In this document: piece after piece, positions 51,555-59,837 of the stretch
Numbering within the stretch: position 1 is the stretch's first letter
How the letters are laid out: each line of letters starts with the position of its first letter
Source of the DNA: Sandarakinorhabdus glacialis
GTDB taxonomy: Bacteria; Pseudomonadota; Alphaproteobacteria; Sphingomonadales; Sphingomonadaceae
Assembly (NCBI RefSeq): GCF_014643455.1
Contig: NZ_BMJM01000014.1
Location: forward strand, 1 to 63,574
Length of the DNA: 63,574 nt
Reading direction: 5' to 3'
Position numbers and translations under genes: made by a program
The notes under the pieces: model-generated
Database searches by the model: none
Told to the model about the DNA's origin: nothing
What the model saw: only the letters and a program-made list of their open reading frames with translations

Positions 51555-52873
51555 GCGTGTCGGCGGCTATGGCTTCGGTGCTGGATAGCCTGGTGGTGCC
51601 CGACCTGCCGGTTCGGCGTGGAGGGCGGGTTGTCGCGTTCGACGGGACGACAATCGAGGCGGTCGGGATCGAGGCGCTCGTCGGGGGGCGCGCGATTGTC
51701 GGCCAGGATCGCCAAGCCGCCGAGATTATTGGGTTTCGTGATGGGCGGGCGTTGTTGATGGGGCTTTCGCCATTGGCCGGCATCGTGCCGGGGGCGATCG
51801 TCCTAACCGATAGCCGACTGGATGAAGTGGCGGTTGGTTCGGCGCTGCTGGGGCGGGTGATCGACGGGCTTGGGCGGCCTTTGGATGGGTTGGGGCCGGT
51901 CGGTTCGGGGGCGGTTCCGGGTATGCGGCGGGGTGTTTCGCGCCCGCAGATGGGACCTGGGGAGCGTTCCAGGGTCAGTGAGGTTCTGGCGACCGGGGTT
52001 CGTGCCATCGATGGCCTGCTGACGCTGGGTCGCGGGCAACGGGTCGGCATCATGGCGGGGACAGGTGTGGGCAAATCAGTGCTGCTCGGCCAGGTCGCGC
52101 GCTGGGCCGCGGCCGATGTCGTGGTGATGGCGCTGATTGGCGAGCGCGGCCGCGAGATCACCGATTTCATCGAGACCGAACTGTCGGGTCCGGCACGGGC
52201 GCGGACGGTGACGGTGGCGGTGCCGGCGGCGGATGCGCCGCTGCTGCGGGTGCGCGGCGCCGAGCGGGCGTTCGCCATTGCCGAAGGGTTTCGCGACGAG
52301 GGCAAGCATGTGCTGCTGATCCTCGACAGCTTGAGCCGGGTCGTTCACGGCGCGCGCGAGGTGGCGCTGGCGCGCGGCGAGAATGGCGGGGCGCGCGGCT
52401 ATCCGCCGTCGGCGCTGGCGTTGATCGCGGCGCTTGCGGAGCGTGCCGGGGGTGACCGGCGCAGCGGCGGGGCCATTACCGCGATCGTGACGGTTTTGTC
52501 GGAGGATGGCGGCAATGACCCGGTCGTCGACGCGGCGCGCGGGGTTCTCGACGGGCATATATTGCTCAGCCGGCGGCTGGCGGGGCGGGGGCAGTTTCCG
52601 GCGATCGACCTGGGGGCCTCGGCGAGCCGGGTGATGGCCGACGTCTGTACGCCCGAGCATCTGGCGGCGGCGGCGCGGTTTCGGCGGCTGGCTTCGCTTG
52701 TCGAGGACAATCGCGACCTGGTTCTGATGGGGGCCTATTCGCCCGGCGCCGATGCCGAGCTCGATGCGGCGCTGGCGTTGGCTGGCCCCCTTGAGCGCTA
52801 CCTCGTGCAGCCGCGTGCCGATCGGATCGGCTTTGAGGCGGCGCGGGATGCGCTGGTGCAGCTCGTCGCATGA
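51551..52873 (+). CDS. fliI: Flagellum-specific ATPase FliI
   Basis: The 440-residue F1-beta-like ATPase has Walker A GTGVGKS (residues 170-176), IGERGREITDFIETELSG, LLILDSLSRVVHGAREVALA (Walker B and onward) and GSITAIVTVL-type GAITAIVTVLSEDGGNDPVV. It powers unfolding of export substrates. It is coupled to its neighbours by 4-base overlaps. Confidence 0.95.
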   Translation: MSVSAAMASVLDSLVVPDLPVRRGGRVVAFDGTTIEAVGIEALVGGRAIVGQDRQAAEIIGFRDGRALLMGLSPLAGIVPGAIVLTDSRLDEVAVGSALLGRVIDGLGRPLDGLGPVGSGAVPGMRRGVSRPQMGPGERSRVSEVLATGVRAIDGLLTLGRGQRVGIMAGTGVGKSVLLGQVARWAAADVVVMALIGERGREITDFIETELSGPARARTVTVAVPAADAPLLRVRGAERAFAIAEGFRDEGKHVLLILDSLSRVVHGAREVALARGENGGARGYPPSALALIAALAERAGGDRRSGGAITAIVTVLSEDGGNDPVVDAARGVLDGHILLSRRLAGRGQFPAIDLGASASRVMADVCTPEHLAAAARFRRLASLVEDNRDLVLMGAYSPGADAELDAALALAGPLERYLVQPRADRIGFEAARDALVQLVA

Positions 52874-53220
52874 GCAGGCGCGAGGAGATGATGGACCGGG
52901 TGATCCGGGTGCGGCGGGTACGGGAGCGGTTGGCGCTGGCGGCGCTGGGGCGGGTCCAGTCGCGGCAGGTCGCGGAGGCGGCGTTGCTGGCACGGGTCGG
53001 GTCGTTGCTCGGCGGCGTGGCAGCAGGATTGATGGCGGCCGATGCGGCTTCGGCGCGGGCGCGGGCCGATGCGGTGCTGGGGAGGTTGGCGGACGATGTC
53101 GGGCAGCGGCTGGCGGTGACGCGGGAGGACCAGCAGCGACTGGCGCAGGGGTTGGCGCGGGCGCGGGCGGCGGTCGATGCGGCGGTGGCGCGGCGGTCTG
53201 GTTCGGGAGATGAATTGTGA
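52870..53220 (+). CDS. fliJ: FliJ-like export chaperone
   Basis: The 116-residue, entirely helical Ala/Arg-rich protein has long coiled-coil potential (residues 10-110). It lacks a strict signature, but size, coiled-coil and position between fliI and fliK fit FliJ, which couples FliI to FlhA. It overlaps both neighbours by 4 bases. Confidence 0.65.
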   Translation: MSRREEMMDRVIRVRRVRERLALAALGRVQSRQVAEAALLARVGSLLGGVAAGLMAADAASARARADAVLGRLADDVGQRLAVTREDQQRLAQGLARARAAVDAAVARRSGSGDEL

Positions 53221-55088
53221 GCGATATGCTGGGGTTGCCGGGCGGGGGGGTGGCGGTGGCGGTTGCCGTGCCGGCGGCGGTGCGCGCGCCGGGCGGTGCC
53301 GGGAGCGGTGCGGGATTTTCCCTAGCGATGGCGACGGCGCGGGAGGAGCCCGCCGAGGGGCGGGCAGTGGCAGCGGCGATGCTGTGGCGGGTGATTGATG
53401 GGCCGTCTTTGGCGGGTGCGGGAGACGATGACGAGGACGTGATTGGTTCGGGTGTGTCGGGGGAGGGTGTCGGCGTGGGTGCGAGCGGGATGGAGTTCGT
53501 GGCGGGGTCGATTCCGGGGGGTGGCGCTTTATTGGTCGGGCGGGAGATGGGCCCCGGCCTTCGCCGGGGTGACGGGGAAAGTGGGGCGGCGGCGGTTGGG
53601 GTGGGTGACCTGGCAGGCGCGGGCGGCTTGAGGGAGGTAGGTTTGTCGGCGGAGCCGGCTTTGTTGGCGAGGATGGGTTTGTCGGCAAGGACGCCTTTGT
53701 TGGTGAAGACGGCGTTGTCGGCGAAGACGCCGTTGTTGGCGCAGAAGGGCGGCAGTGATCCCGGGGCGGGTATTGTCGGGGAGACTGGCGGTTCGCGCCC
53801 GGTTTTGAGTGAATGGGCGATTGAGGATCGTGCGGATCTGAGCCTGACTTTGGCGCGGGGGCGTGACGGGCGCGGGGGCGTCGTATCGGGTGCAAAGATC
53901 GTTGTCGGGGCGGGGGCGCTTTCGGCGGGTGCCGGGGTGCAGGGGCGAGACGGGACCGGTTCTGCCGATGCGGGTGGGGGGCTTGGGTTTGGGCTCGGTG
54001 GGTCGGGGTTTCTGGGTGGGATTCCGGTTGGGGGTGAGGGTCGTGGCGTTGCCGGCTCTGGGCCGATTAGTGCGGGGATTTCGGGCGGCGGTGCGGCACG
54101 CGGTGGCACGCTTGAGAGCGTTCGCGAAGCGCCGCGGACCGGCGCTGACAGTGGAATGCCTGGGAGTGCGGCGGCTGCGCCGACCGGGTTTGCAGCGCCG
54201 ACTGGATTTGCAGCGCCGACTGGATTTGCAGCGCCGACTGGGGCTGGGATTGGACGCATTTCGGTTTCTTATGAGGAAGGTGGCGAGATCGCCGCGAAGC
54301 CGGCTGTGGGGGTGGCTTCCGGCGATGGCGCGGCCAGCAGTGGGGGCACGGTCGTTGGCGGGGTTGCGGGCCGGATCGAGGTCGCCGGCGGTGGTGGCGC
54401 GAGTGGCGGTGCGGGGGCCGGCGGCCGTGGCTTTGCCGGACCGGGGGCGCAAGCTGCGGACGGCGCGGCGCCTGGTCTGGAACTGGAATTGGCCGGGCTG
54501 AGCGGTTTTGGCGATGCGGCACCAGGATCGGTGGATGCGGGGCCACGGGGATTGCCAGTGTTCGGGTCGGCGGCGGTTTTGGCGGCGGGTGCCGCAGGCA
54601 ATTTTTCGGCTGGGGTAAGCCTCGGCGCGAGCGGGGCCGAGAGCGCGCCGGTACTGGTGGCGACCGAGGCTTTGGGCGACGTGGCGATCGGGTTGGAAGG
54701 CGGGCCGCGGGACTTGCGGGTTTCGGTGTCGGCTTCGGCAGCGGCGGCGGGTTTGCTGGCGGGGGAGGCGCCGCGGCTGGCGGCCGAACTGGCGGCGGCG
54801 GGACTGCGGTTGCAGTCGCTCGATATCGGCGGGGTGCGGGCTGATTTTCGCGATGGGTCGGCTGGCGGTTCGGGCGCTGCGTCTGGCGGCGGGGGCGGAG
54901 CCGGGTTTGGCGGCGGGGTGGCGAGCGGCCAGACAGGCGGGGGTGCGGGCGGGGGTGCAGGCGGGGGGGCGGCCGGTGGATCGATGCGGGATGGTGGGCA
55001 GCGCGTGTCGGCCAGCGCACCTGCTGTCGATGCGATCGCTTCGATGCCGGCTGTGCTGCGGGCGCGGGGGGCGGATCGTTATGCTTGA
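53217..55088 (+). CDS. fliK: FliK-like hook-length control protein with internal repeats
   Basis: The 623-residue Gly/Ala/Ser-rich protein lies in the fliK position. Only the last part (about residues 485-570, DLRVSVSASAAAAGLLAGEA to LRLQSLDIGGVRAD) resembles the folded FliK C-terminal domain (Flg_hook). The rest is low complexity. It contains a REP-derived peptide (MGPGLRRGD, 53542-53573), an 18-base imperfect repeat (AKTPLL type, 53641-53745) and an 18-base repeat PTGFAA (54180-54241). The N-terminal two thirds appear free to vary. Confidence 0.65.
   Translation: MSDMLGLPGGGVAVAVAVPAAVRAPGGAGSGAGFSLAMATAREEPAEGRAVAAAMLWRVIDGPSLAGAGDDDEDVIGSGVSGEGVGVGASGMEFVAGSIPGGGALLVGREMGPGLRRGDGESGAAAVGVGDLAGAGGLREVGLSAEPALLARMGLSARTPLLVKTALSAKTPLLAQKGGSDPGAGIVGETGGSRPVLSEWAIEDRADLSLTLARGRDGRGGVVSGAKIVVGAGALSAGAGVQGRDGTGSADAGGGLGFGLGGSGFLGGIPVGGEGRGVAGSGPISAGISGGGAARGGTLESVREAPRTGADSGMPGSAAAAPTGFAAPTGFAAPTGFAAPTGAGIGRISVSYEEGGEIAAKPAVGVASGDGAASSGGTVVGGVAGRIEVAGGGGASGGAGAGGRGFAGPGAQAADGAAPGLELELAGLSGFGDAAPGSVDAGPRGLPVFGSAAVLAAGAAGNFSAGVSLGASGAESAPVLVATEALGDVAIGLEGGPRDLRVSVSASAAAAGLLAGEAPRLAAELAAAGLRLQSLDIGGVRADFRDGSAGGSGAASGGGGGAGFGGGVASGQTGGGAGGGAGGGAAGGSMRDGGQRVSASAPAVDAIASMPAVLRARGADRYA
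53542..53573. repeat. REP element inside fliK, in frame
   Basis: GGGAGATGGGCCCCGGCCTT continues to CGCCGGGGTGAC. The 32 bases are identical to 55138-55169 in the fliK-fliL gap, and the core also occurs at 55204-55229. It encodes REMGPGLRRGD within fliK. Confidence 0.8.
54180..54241 (+). repeat. 18-bp tandem repeat inside fliK
   Basis: The unit CCGACTGGATTTGCAGCG occurs three and a half times (first copy CCGACCGGGTTTGCAGCG), coding PTGFAA repeats. The copies are nearly identical, so the array is young and may vary in number between strains without a frameshift. Confidence 0.8.
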
Positions 55089-55137
55089 GCGGGGGAATGC
55101 TTGGCAGATCGGGCCTGGTGCTGATTTCTGGGAGAGC

Positions 55138-55265
55138 GGGAGATGGGCCCCGGCCTTCGCCGGGGTGACGAAATTGAACATCACCCGCCTCTGTCCGGGA
55201 AATCGGCCCCGGCCTTCGCCGGGGTGACGAAATTGGGCGTCTCTCGCCTCTCCCCGAACGGGAGA
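55138..55265. repeat. REP cluster between fliK and fliL
   Basis: Two copies of a GGCCCCGGCCTTCGCCGGGG hairpin unit, each followed by TGACGAAATTG, then CTCTCGCCTCTCCCCGAACG forming another hairpin. This fills most of the only long gap (217 bases) inside the flagellar operon. It may attenuate transcription of fliL onward or stabilise the upstream message. Confidence 0.75.
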
Positions 55266-55305
55266 GGGGATTTGTCGATCTTGTTTGGAATTGTGAGGGC
55301 GGATC

Positions 55306-55809
55306 ATGAACAGTGCGGTTGTCGAGGGCGGCAAGACGGGGAAATCTAAGGGTGGCGGCGGGCTTGGCCGTGCGCTGGTGATCGGGGCGGCGTTCGTCGC
55401 CGGGGCGGCGGCGGGGGGGGTTGGCGGGGCGATCGGGGCCAGCCGGCTGCTGCCTGCCGCAGGGGGGCATGCGGTGGCGGAGGCCGCCGCGGCGCCGGTC
55501 GAATATGTCGAGATCGATAATGCCTTTACGTCGAACCTGGTCGACACCGGGCGGTATCTGCAGGTGCGGCTTTCGGTGGCGACGACCGGGGGGGGGCCGG
55601 TGGTGGCGGCGATCGGCAAGCACAAGCCGGCGCTCATCTCGGCGGTCCTGTCGGTGCTGGGCGAGCTTTCGGAGATCGATGTCGCCGACCGGCCGGCGAA
55701 GGACAAGCTGCGGACGCGGTTGAAGGATGCCGTCAACGAGACGCTGCGGTCGCGCGGCCAGGTGCCGGGCATCGACGAAGTGTTCTTTACCAGCCTGGTG
55801 GTCCAGTGA
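55306..55809 (+). CDS. fliL: Flagellar basal body-associated protein FliL
   Basis: The 167-residue protein has a Lys-rich start, one membrane helix (LVIGAAFVAGAAAGGVGGAI, about residues 25-45) and the periplasmic FliL domain (NAFTSNLVDTGRYLQVRLSV, KPALISAVLSVLGELSEIDV, GIDEVFFTSLVVQ). It supports stator function. The stop overlaps the GTG of fliM. Confidence 0.88.
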   Translation: MNSAVVEGGKTGKSKGGGGLGRALVIGAAFVAGAAAGGVGGAIGASRLLPAAGGHAVAEAAAAPVEYVEIDNAFTSNLVDTGRYLQVRLSVATTGGGPVVAAIGKHKPALISAVLSVLGELSEIDVADRPAKDKLRTRLKDAVNETLRSRGQVPGIDEVFFTSLVVQ

Positions 55810-56555
55810 ACGACCTTCGCATTCGATCGGAAGCGGGGCCCGACCCGGTGTGGCCGCAGGCGTTTCGGCCGGCACCGGCGGGGGCAGCGGCGCGGGATGA
55901 GGACGATAGCGACTTCGGGCCTTTGATGATTGCTGTCGGGCGGGCGCTGGGGGTGATGTTCGGGGCGGTGGTCGAGGTCTTGCCGGGGCGGCCGCCGCGG
56001 GCGGTGGGTAACGAGGTGGTGCCGGAGGTGGCGCCGGTGCTCGCCGGGTTGCTGGCGACGGTGCAGTTCGGCGGGGATGTGGCGCGGGTGTCGGCGTCAT
56101 CTGCCGGCGGGGTTGCCGTGGCGCGACAGGCGCGGGCGATTGCCGATGCGGTGGCGGCGGTGGCGGCGCGGGTTTGGCCGATGGGGTCGACGCGGGCAGG
56201 GTTCGACCTCGATGTCGCAGTCGGCGGAGTGGCGGGGCATGTGCGGGTGACGGCGCCGGTGGTGGCCGAGGCCGAGCCTGTACCGGTGGCGGCGGCGTCG
56301 ACGCGGTTGTTCGATTTGCCGATGCGGGTGCGGGTCGAATTGTCGGGCGCGATGGTGATGGCGGGGTCGTTGCTGCCGCTGCGCGCCGGGGCGGTGCTGC
56401 CGATCGAGCCGTGCGCCGAGATGCCGTTGCTGCTCGGTAACCATCATATCGGGCGGGCGACGGTGCTGCCGCTGACCGATGGGCGTCAGCAGGCGAGCAT
56501 CACGGCGCTGGGGGTCATGGTTGTGCCGGGAATCGGTGGGGGAGGACGGCGATGA
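55806..56555 (+). CDS. fliM: Short, divergent FliM-like motor switch protein
   Basis: The 249-residue protein lies in the fliM position, but FliM usually has about 320-360 residues. The C-terminal SpoA domain is clear (RLFDLPMRVRVELSGAMVMA, LLGNHHIGRATVLPLTDGRQ). The N-terminal CheY-binding motif and the GGxG-type signature of the middle domain are not visible. The middle part is Ala/Val-rich. CheY control or the FliG contact may differ. It overlaps fliL and fliN. Confidence 0.65.
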   Translation: MNDLRIRSEAGPDPVWPQAFRPAPAGAAARDEDDSDFGPLMIAVGRALGVMFGAVVEVLPGRPPRAVGNEVVPEVAPVLAGLLATVQFGGDVARVSASSAGGVAVARQARAIADAVAAVAARVWPMGSTRAGFDLDVAVGGVAGHVRVTAPVVAEAEPVPVAAASTRLFDLPMRVRVELSGAMVMAGSLLPLRAGAVLPIEPCAEMPLLLGNHHIGRATVLPLTDGRQQASITALGVMVVPGIGGGGRR

Positions 56556-56833
56556 ACGCGGAAACGCCTGGCGGGCTGATGGCGGCGGTAGACGAACTGG
56601 GGCTGTTTGGCGGGATTTCGGTGCGGCTTTCGGTCGAGGTCGGGGCGGTGCGGATGAGCCTGCGCGAGGTGCTGGCCTTGCAGGTCGGGGGGATCCACGC
56701 GCTCGACCGGCGGGTCGACCAGCCGGTCGATGTGCTGATCAACGAGCGGCTGATTGCGCGGGGTGAGATCGTGTCGATCGGCGATCGGTTCGGAGTGAAG
56801 CTGACCGAGATCCTGCCGGGCGGGGTGGGGTGA
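56552..56833 (+). CDS. fliN: Flagellar motor switch protein FliN
   Basis: The 93-residue SpoA-domain protein has FGGISVRLSVEVGAVRMSLR, EVLALQVGGIHALDRRVDQP and LIARGEIVSIGDRFGVKLTE, as in FliN. It builds the lower C-ring. Overlaps of 4 bases link it to both neighbours. Confidence 0.9.
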   Translation: MNAETPGGLMAAVDELGLFGGISVRLSVEVGAVRMSLREVLALQVGGIHALDRRVDQPVDVLINERLIARGEIVSIGDRFGVKLTEILPGGVG

Positions 56834-57045
56834 TGGGCAATTGGGTGGAGAAGTTGCGGGCGAAGCTGCCGCGCGGGTTGGGCGACGCACCGCGGTTTGC
56901 CAAGGTGGTGCAGGCACTGCCGCTGGGGCCGGGGAGCCGGTTGCTGGTGGTCGAGTTCGGCGGGCGGCGATTGCTGATCGGGCAGGCGCGGACGGGGTTG
57001 GTGCGGCTGGGAGAGGCCCAAGGCGCGGATCTCGGCGGTGAATGA
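56830..57045 (+). CDS. fliO: Short FliO-like protein without membrane helix
   Basis: The 71-residue protein lies between fliN and fliP, the normal fliO place. It has VKVVQALPLGPGSRLLVVEF-type core (KVVQALPLGPGSRLLVVEFG) and GRRLLIGQARTGLVRLGE, like the cytoplasmic domain of FliO. The usual N-terminal membrane helix is missing. Its stop overlaps the fliP start. Confidence 0.6.
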   Translation: MMGNWVEKLRAKLPRGLGDAPRFAKVVQALPLGPGSRLLVVEFGGRRLLIGQARTGLVRLGEAQGADLGGE

Positions 57046-57709
57046 GGTGCCCTCGCTGACGGCTTCGTTGCCGACACTGTCGTCGTCGATCCAGATCCTG
57101 ATGCTGATGTCGGCGCTGACGCTGTTGCCGGCGGCGCTGTTGATGATGACGTGTTTTACGCGGATCGTCATCGTGCTGGCGATCCTGCGCCAGGCTTTGG
57201 GGCTGGGGCAGAGCCCGCCGAACCAGCTGCTGGTCGGCATGGCGCTGTTGATGACGCTGTTCGTGATGAAACCCAATTTCGACCGGATTTACGATGGAGC
57301 CTATGCGCCGATGGTGGCCGGCGCGGTGGGGGCGGATGTCGCCTTGGCGCGCGCGGGGGCGGAGTTGAAGGACTTCATGCTGGCGCAGACGCGCGAGGCA
57401 GATCTGCGCAAATTTGCCGAGATCTCGGGGACGGGGCCGTTTGCGGCGCCGCGCGATGTGCCGTTGACCGTGGTGCTACCGGCGTTCGTGGCGAGCGAGT
57501 TGAAGACGGCGATGCAGATCGGCTTCGTGGTCTATCTGCCGTTCCTGGTGATCGACCTGATCGTGTCGAGCATCCTGATGTCGCTGGGCATGATGATGGT
57601 GTCGCCGGCGACGGTGAGCCTCCCGGTGAAGCTGGCGCTGTTCGTTTCGATCGACGGCTGGACGCTGGTGCTGGGGTCGCTGGCGAAGAGTTTCGGGGGT
57701 GGCGGGTGA
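57038..57709 (+). CDS. fliP: Flagellar export gate protein FliP
   Basis: The 223-residue membrane protein has SSIQILMLMSALTLLPAALL, MTCFTRIVIVLAILRQALGL, QSPPNQLLVGMALLMTLFVM and PAFVASELKTAMQIGFVVYL, the FliP signatures. No cleavable signal peptide is obvious beyond the first helix. It starts at GTG 57038 within the end of fliO. Confidence 0.94.
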   Translation: MNEVPSLTASLPTLSSSIQILMLMSALTLLPAALLMMTCFTRIVIVLAILRQALGLGQSPPNQLLVGMALLMTLFVMKPNFDRIYDGAYAPMVAGAVGADVALARAGAELKDFMLAQTREADLRKFAEISGTGPFAAPRDVPLTVVLPAFVASELKTAMQIGFVVYLPFLVIDLIVSSILMSLGMMMVSPATVSLPVKLALFVSIDGWTLVLGSLAKSFGGGG

Positions 57710-58011
57710 TTTATGCCGTGGCGGGCGTGGTGGGCGACATGCCCGATGACCGGATGCTGGTGGCGATTACACGGGCGGCGGTGATCCTGTTCGCCGAGAG
57801 TACGGCGGTGTTCCTGGTGCCGATTTTGGTGGTCGCGGTGGTGGTGGGGCTGGTGCAGACCATCTTGTCGGTGTCGGAGACGAGCCTGTCGTTCTTGCCC
57901 AAGCTGCTGACATTGGTGGCGGTGATGGCGATTGCCGGCGACAGCGTGATGCGGGCGCTGGGGGATTTCATGGAGAGCGGCCTGCTCGACATGGTCGGGG
58001 CGATCCGGTGA
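57706..58011 (+). CDS. fliQ: Flagellar export gate protein FliQ
   Basis: This is a two-helix export gate protein: MLVAITRAAVILFAESTAVF, LVPILVVAVVVGLVQTILSV, SETSLSFLPKLLTLVAVMAI. GTG 57706 overlaps the fliP stop and would give 101 residues. ATG 57739 (MPDDRMLVAI) gives the usual 90 and is a good alternative. It overlaps fliR. Confidence 0.92.
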   Translation: MIYAVAGVVGDMPDDRMLVAITRAAVILFAESTAVFLVPILVVAVVVGLVQTILSVSETSLSFLPKLLTLVAVMAIAGDSVMRALGDFMESGLLDMVGAIR

Positions 58012-58730
58012 ATATCGAGGTGCCGGCCTTTGACGGGTTGGCGATGATGACGCGGTTCACGCTGGCCGGCGTGCGGCCGATGGTGATGCTGGCGCTGTTG
58101 CCGGGATTGGCGGGGGCGATGCTGCCGTGGCGGGCGCGGTTGGCGGTGGCGGCTTCGCTGTCGGTGTTTACGGCGTTCGGGCCGGGAGCGGTGGAGCTGA
58201 TGTTTGCGATGCTGCCGGGGGAGGTTGTGGCGGGGCTGCTGGCGGGGATGGCGGTGGCGCTGGCGTTTGCGGCGGCGCAGATGGCGGGCGAGGTTTGCGC
58301 CAATATCATGGGGTTGGGGTTTGCCAGCCTGGCGGGGGCGGGGGGGAGCGTGTCGGTGGTCGGCGGGCTGTTCGGGGCGCTGATGTGGTGTGCGTTCCTC
58401 GGGAGCGACGGGTTCTTGTGGCTGTTCGCCGCGATCGTGGAGGGGCAACGGGTTTTGCCGCCGGGCGGGGTCAGTCTGGAACTGCTGGCGAGTTATGGCG
58501 CAGTGATGTTTGCCGGGGGGTTGCGGATGGCTTTGCCGGTGGTGGCGCTGTTGTTGCTGGGGAATTTGCTGGTGGCGGTGGCTTCGCGGTCGGCGCCGCA
58601 GCTCGGGGCGATGTCGGTGGGGCCGGCGGCATTGCTGCTGGCGTTCGTGTGGGCGCTGCCGTTGCTGTTCGAAGGGTTGCTGGGGCGAGCGGTGGTGACG
58701 CTTAACGCGGCGCAGGGGCTGTTGTTGTGA
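58008..58730 (+). CDS. fliR: Flagellar export gate protein FliR
   Basis: The 240-residue protein has six hydrophobic segments, with VRPMVMLALLPGLAGAMLPW, MAGEVCANIMGLGFASLAG (conserved GxxxG-type region) and GALMWCAFLGSDGFLWLFAA. It forms part of the export gate with FliP and FliQ. It starts at GTG 58008 and overlaps flhB by 4 bases. Confidence 0.9.
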   Translation: MNIEVPAFDGLAMMTRFTLAGVRPMVMLALLPGLAGAMLPWRARLAVAASLSVFTAFGPGAVELMFAMLPGEVVAGLLAGMAVALAFAAAQMAGEVCANIMGLGFASLAGAGGSVSVVGGLFGALMWCAFLGSDGFLWLFAAIVEGQRVLPPGGVSLELLASYGAVMFAGGLRMALPVVALLLLGNLLVAVASRSAPQLGAMSVGPAALLLAFVWALPLLFEGLLGRAVVTLNAAQGLLL

Positions 58731-59824
58731 GTGACGCCGAAAAGACGCTGCCGGCGACGCCGCGGCGGCGGGAGGAAGCGCGTAAACAGGGGAATGTGTG
58801 GCAGCCGCGCGAGCTGGGGCCGGCGGTGGCGGTGGGGGTGGCGGCGCTGGCGGCGATGATGATGGGGCCGGGGTTGTGGGGGGCGCTTGGCGGGTATTTG
58901 TCGGCGGCGCTGGCGGTGCCGATGGAGGGACTGCCGGTGACCGAGATGGCGGGGATGGTGCCGGCGCGGTGGCCGTTGGGGCTGGCGGCGGCGGTGATGC
59001 TGGCGAGCGGTGGGCTGTCGGTGGCGGCGGTGCGGCATGTGACGATGGATAGCCTGGCGCCGAAATGGTCGCGGGTCAGCCCGGTGAAGGGGCTGCAGCG
59101 GATATTTTCGATGAGTGGGCTGATGGGGGGTGGGACGGCATTAATGAAGCTGGCGGCGGTGGCGGGGGTTGCGATGGTGGTGGTGGTGCCGATGGTGCGT
59201 GAGCTGGCGCATGTCGAGGACGTCGGCGGGATCGGTGGGGCGGTGGTGCGGGTCCTGGCGGCCTCGGCGTTGATGTTGCTGCTGGTGGCGGTGGTCGATG
59301 GGGCGATCTCGTGGATGTTGCGCGAGAAGAAGCTGATGATGTCATTGGATGAGGTGAAGCGCGAAAGCCGGCAGAATGATGGGGCGCCCGAGGTGAAGGC
59401 GGCCATTCGCCGGGCACAGTTTGCGGCGTCGAAGCGGCGGTTGCAGACGTCGCTGGCGGAGGCTTCGGTGGTGGTGGTCAATCCGGTGCATTTTGCGGTG
59501 GCGCTGCGGTATCGGCCGGGGATCGATGCGGCGCCGGTGGTTATCGAGAAGGGGCGGCTGGAGACGGCACTGGCGATCATCGCGGTGGCGGGGGAGATGG
59601 CGATCCCGGTGGTGCGGACGCCCAGGTTGGCGCGGGCGTTGTTCTTTACAGCCAAGATCGGCCAGCCGGTACGCGAGGAATTGTTCAATGCGGTGGCGAC
59701 GATCCTGGCGTTCGTGATGCGGGTCGATGCGGAGACGGTCGCCAGGGCGGCGCCGGGCGTATTCGTGCCGCCGGCGTTCGATTTCGACGAGCATGGTGAG
59801 CGGCGCAAGGCGGGGGCGGCTTAG
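58727..59824 (+). CDS. flhB: Flagellar export switch protein FlhB with NPVH cleavage site
   Basis: The 365-residue protein starts EKTLPATPRRREEARKQGNV, has four membrane helices (about 35-210) and the cytoplasmic domain LREKKLMMSLDEVKRESRQN. The self-cleavage site is NPVH at residues 252-255 (VVNPVHFAVALRYRPG), whereas NPTH is the rule. The Asn and Pro needed for the cut and the His remain. Confidence 0.93.
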   Translation: MSDAEKTLPATPRRREEARKQGNVWQPRELGPAVAVGVAALAAMMMGPGLWGALGGYLSAALAVPMEGLPVTEMAGMVPARWPLGLAAAVMLASGGLSVAAVRHVTMDSLAPKWSRVSPVKGLQRIFSMSGLMGGGTALMKLAAVAGVAMVVVVPMVRELAHVEDVGGIGGAVVRVLAASALMLLLVAVVDGAISWMLREKKLMMSLDEVKRESRQNDGAPEVKAAIRRAQFAASKRRLQTSLAEASVVVVNPVHFAVALRYRPGIDAAPVVIEKGRLETALAIIAVAGEMAIPVVRTPRLARALFFTAKIGQPVREELFNAVATILAFVMRVDAETVARAAPGVFVPPAFDFDEHGERRKAGAA

Positions 59825-59837
59825 CCGTAATCAGCAT

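Noticed and set aside
54180-54241. CRISPR-like array
   Set aside because: The 18-bp units are adjacent without spacers and keep the fliK reading frame, so it is a coding tandem repeat.
52076-56100. Several minus-strand frames of 365-747 codons, rich in Pro/Arg/Ala
   Set aside because: They are shadows of fliI, fliJ, fliK, fliL and fliM with no start sites or family motifs.
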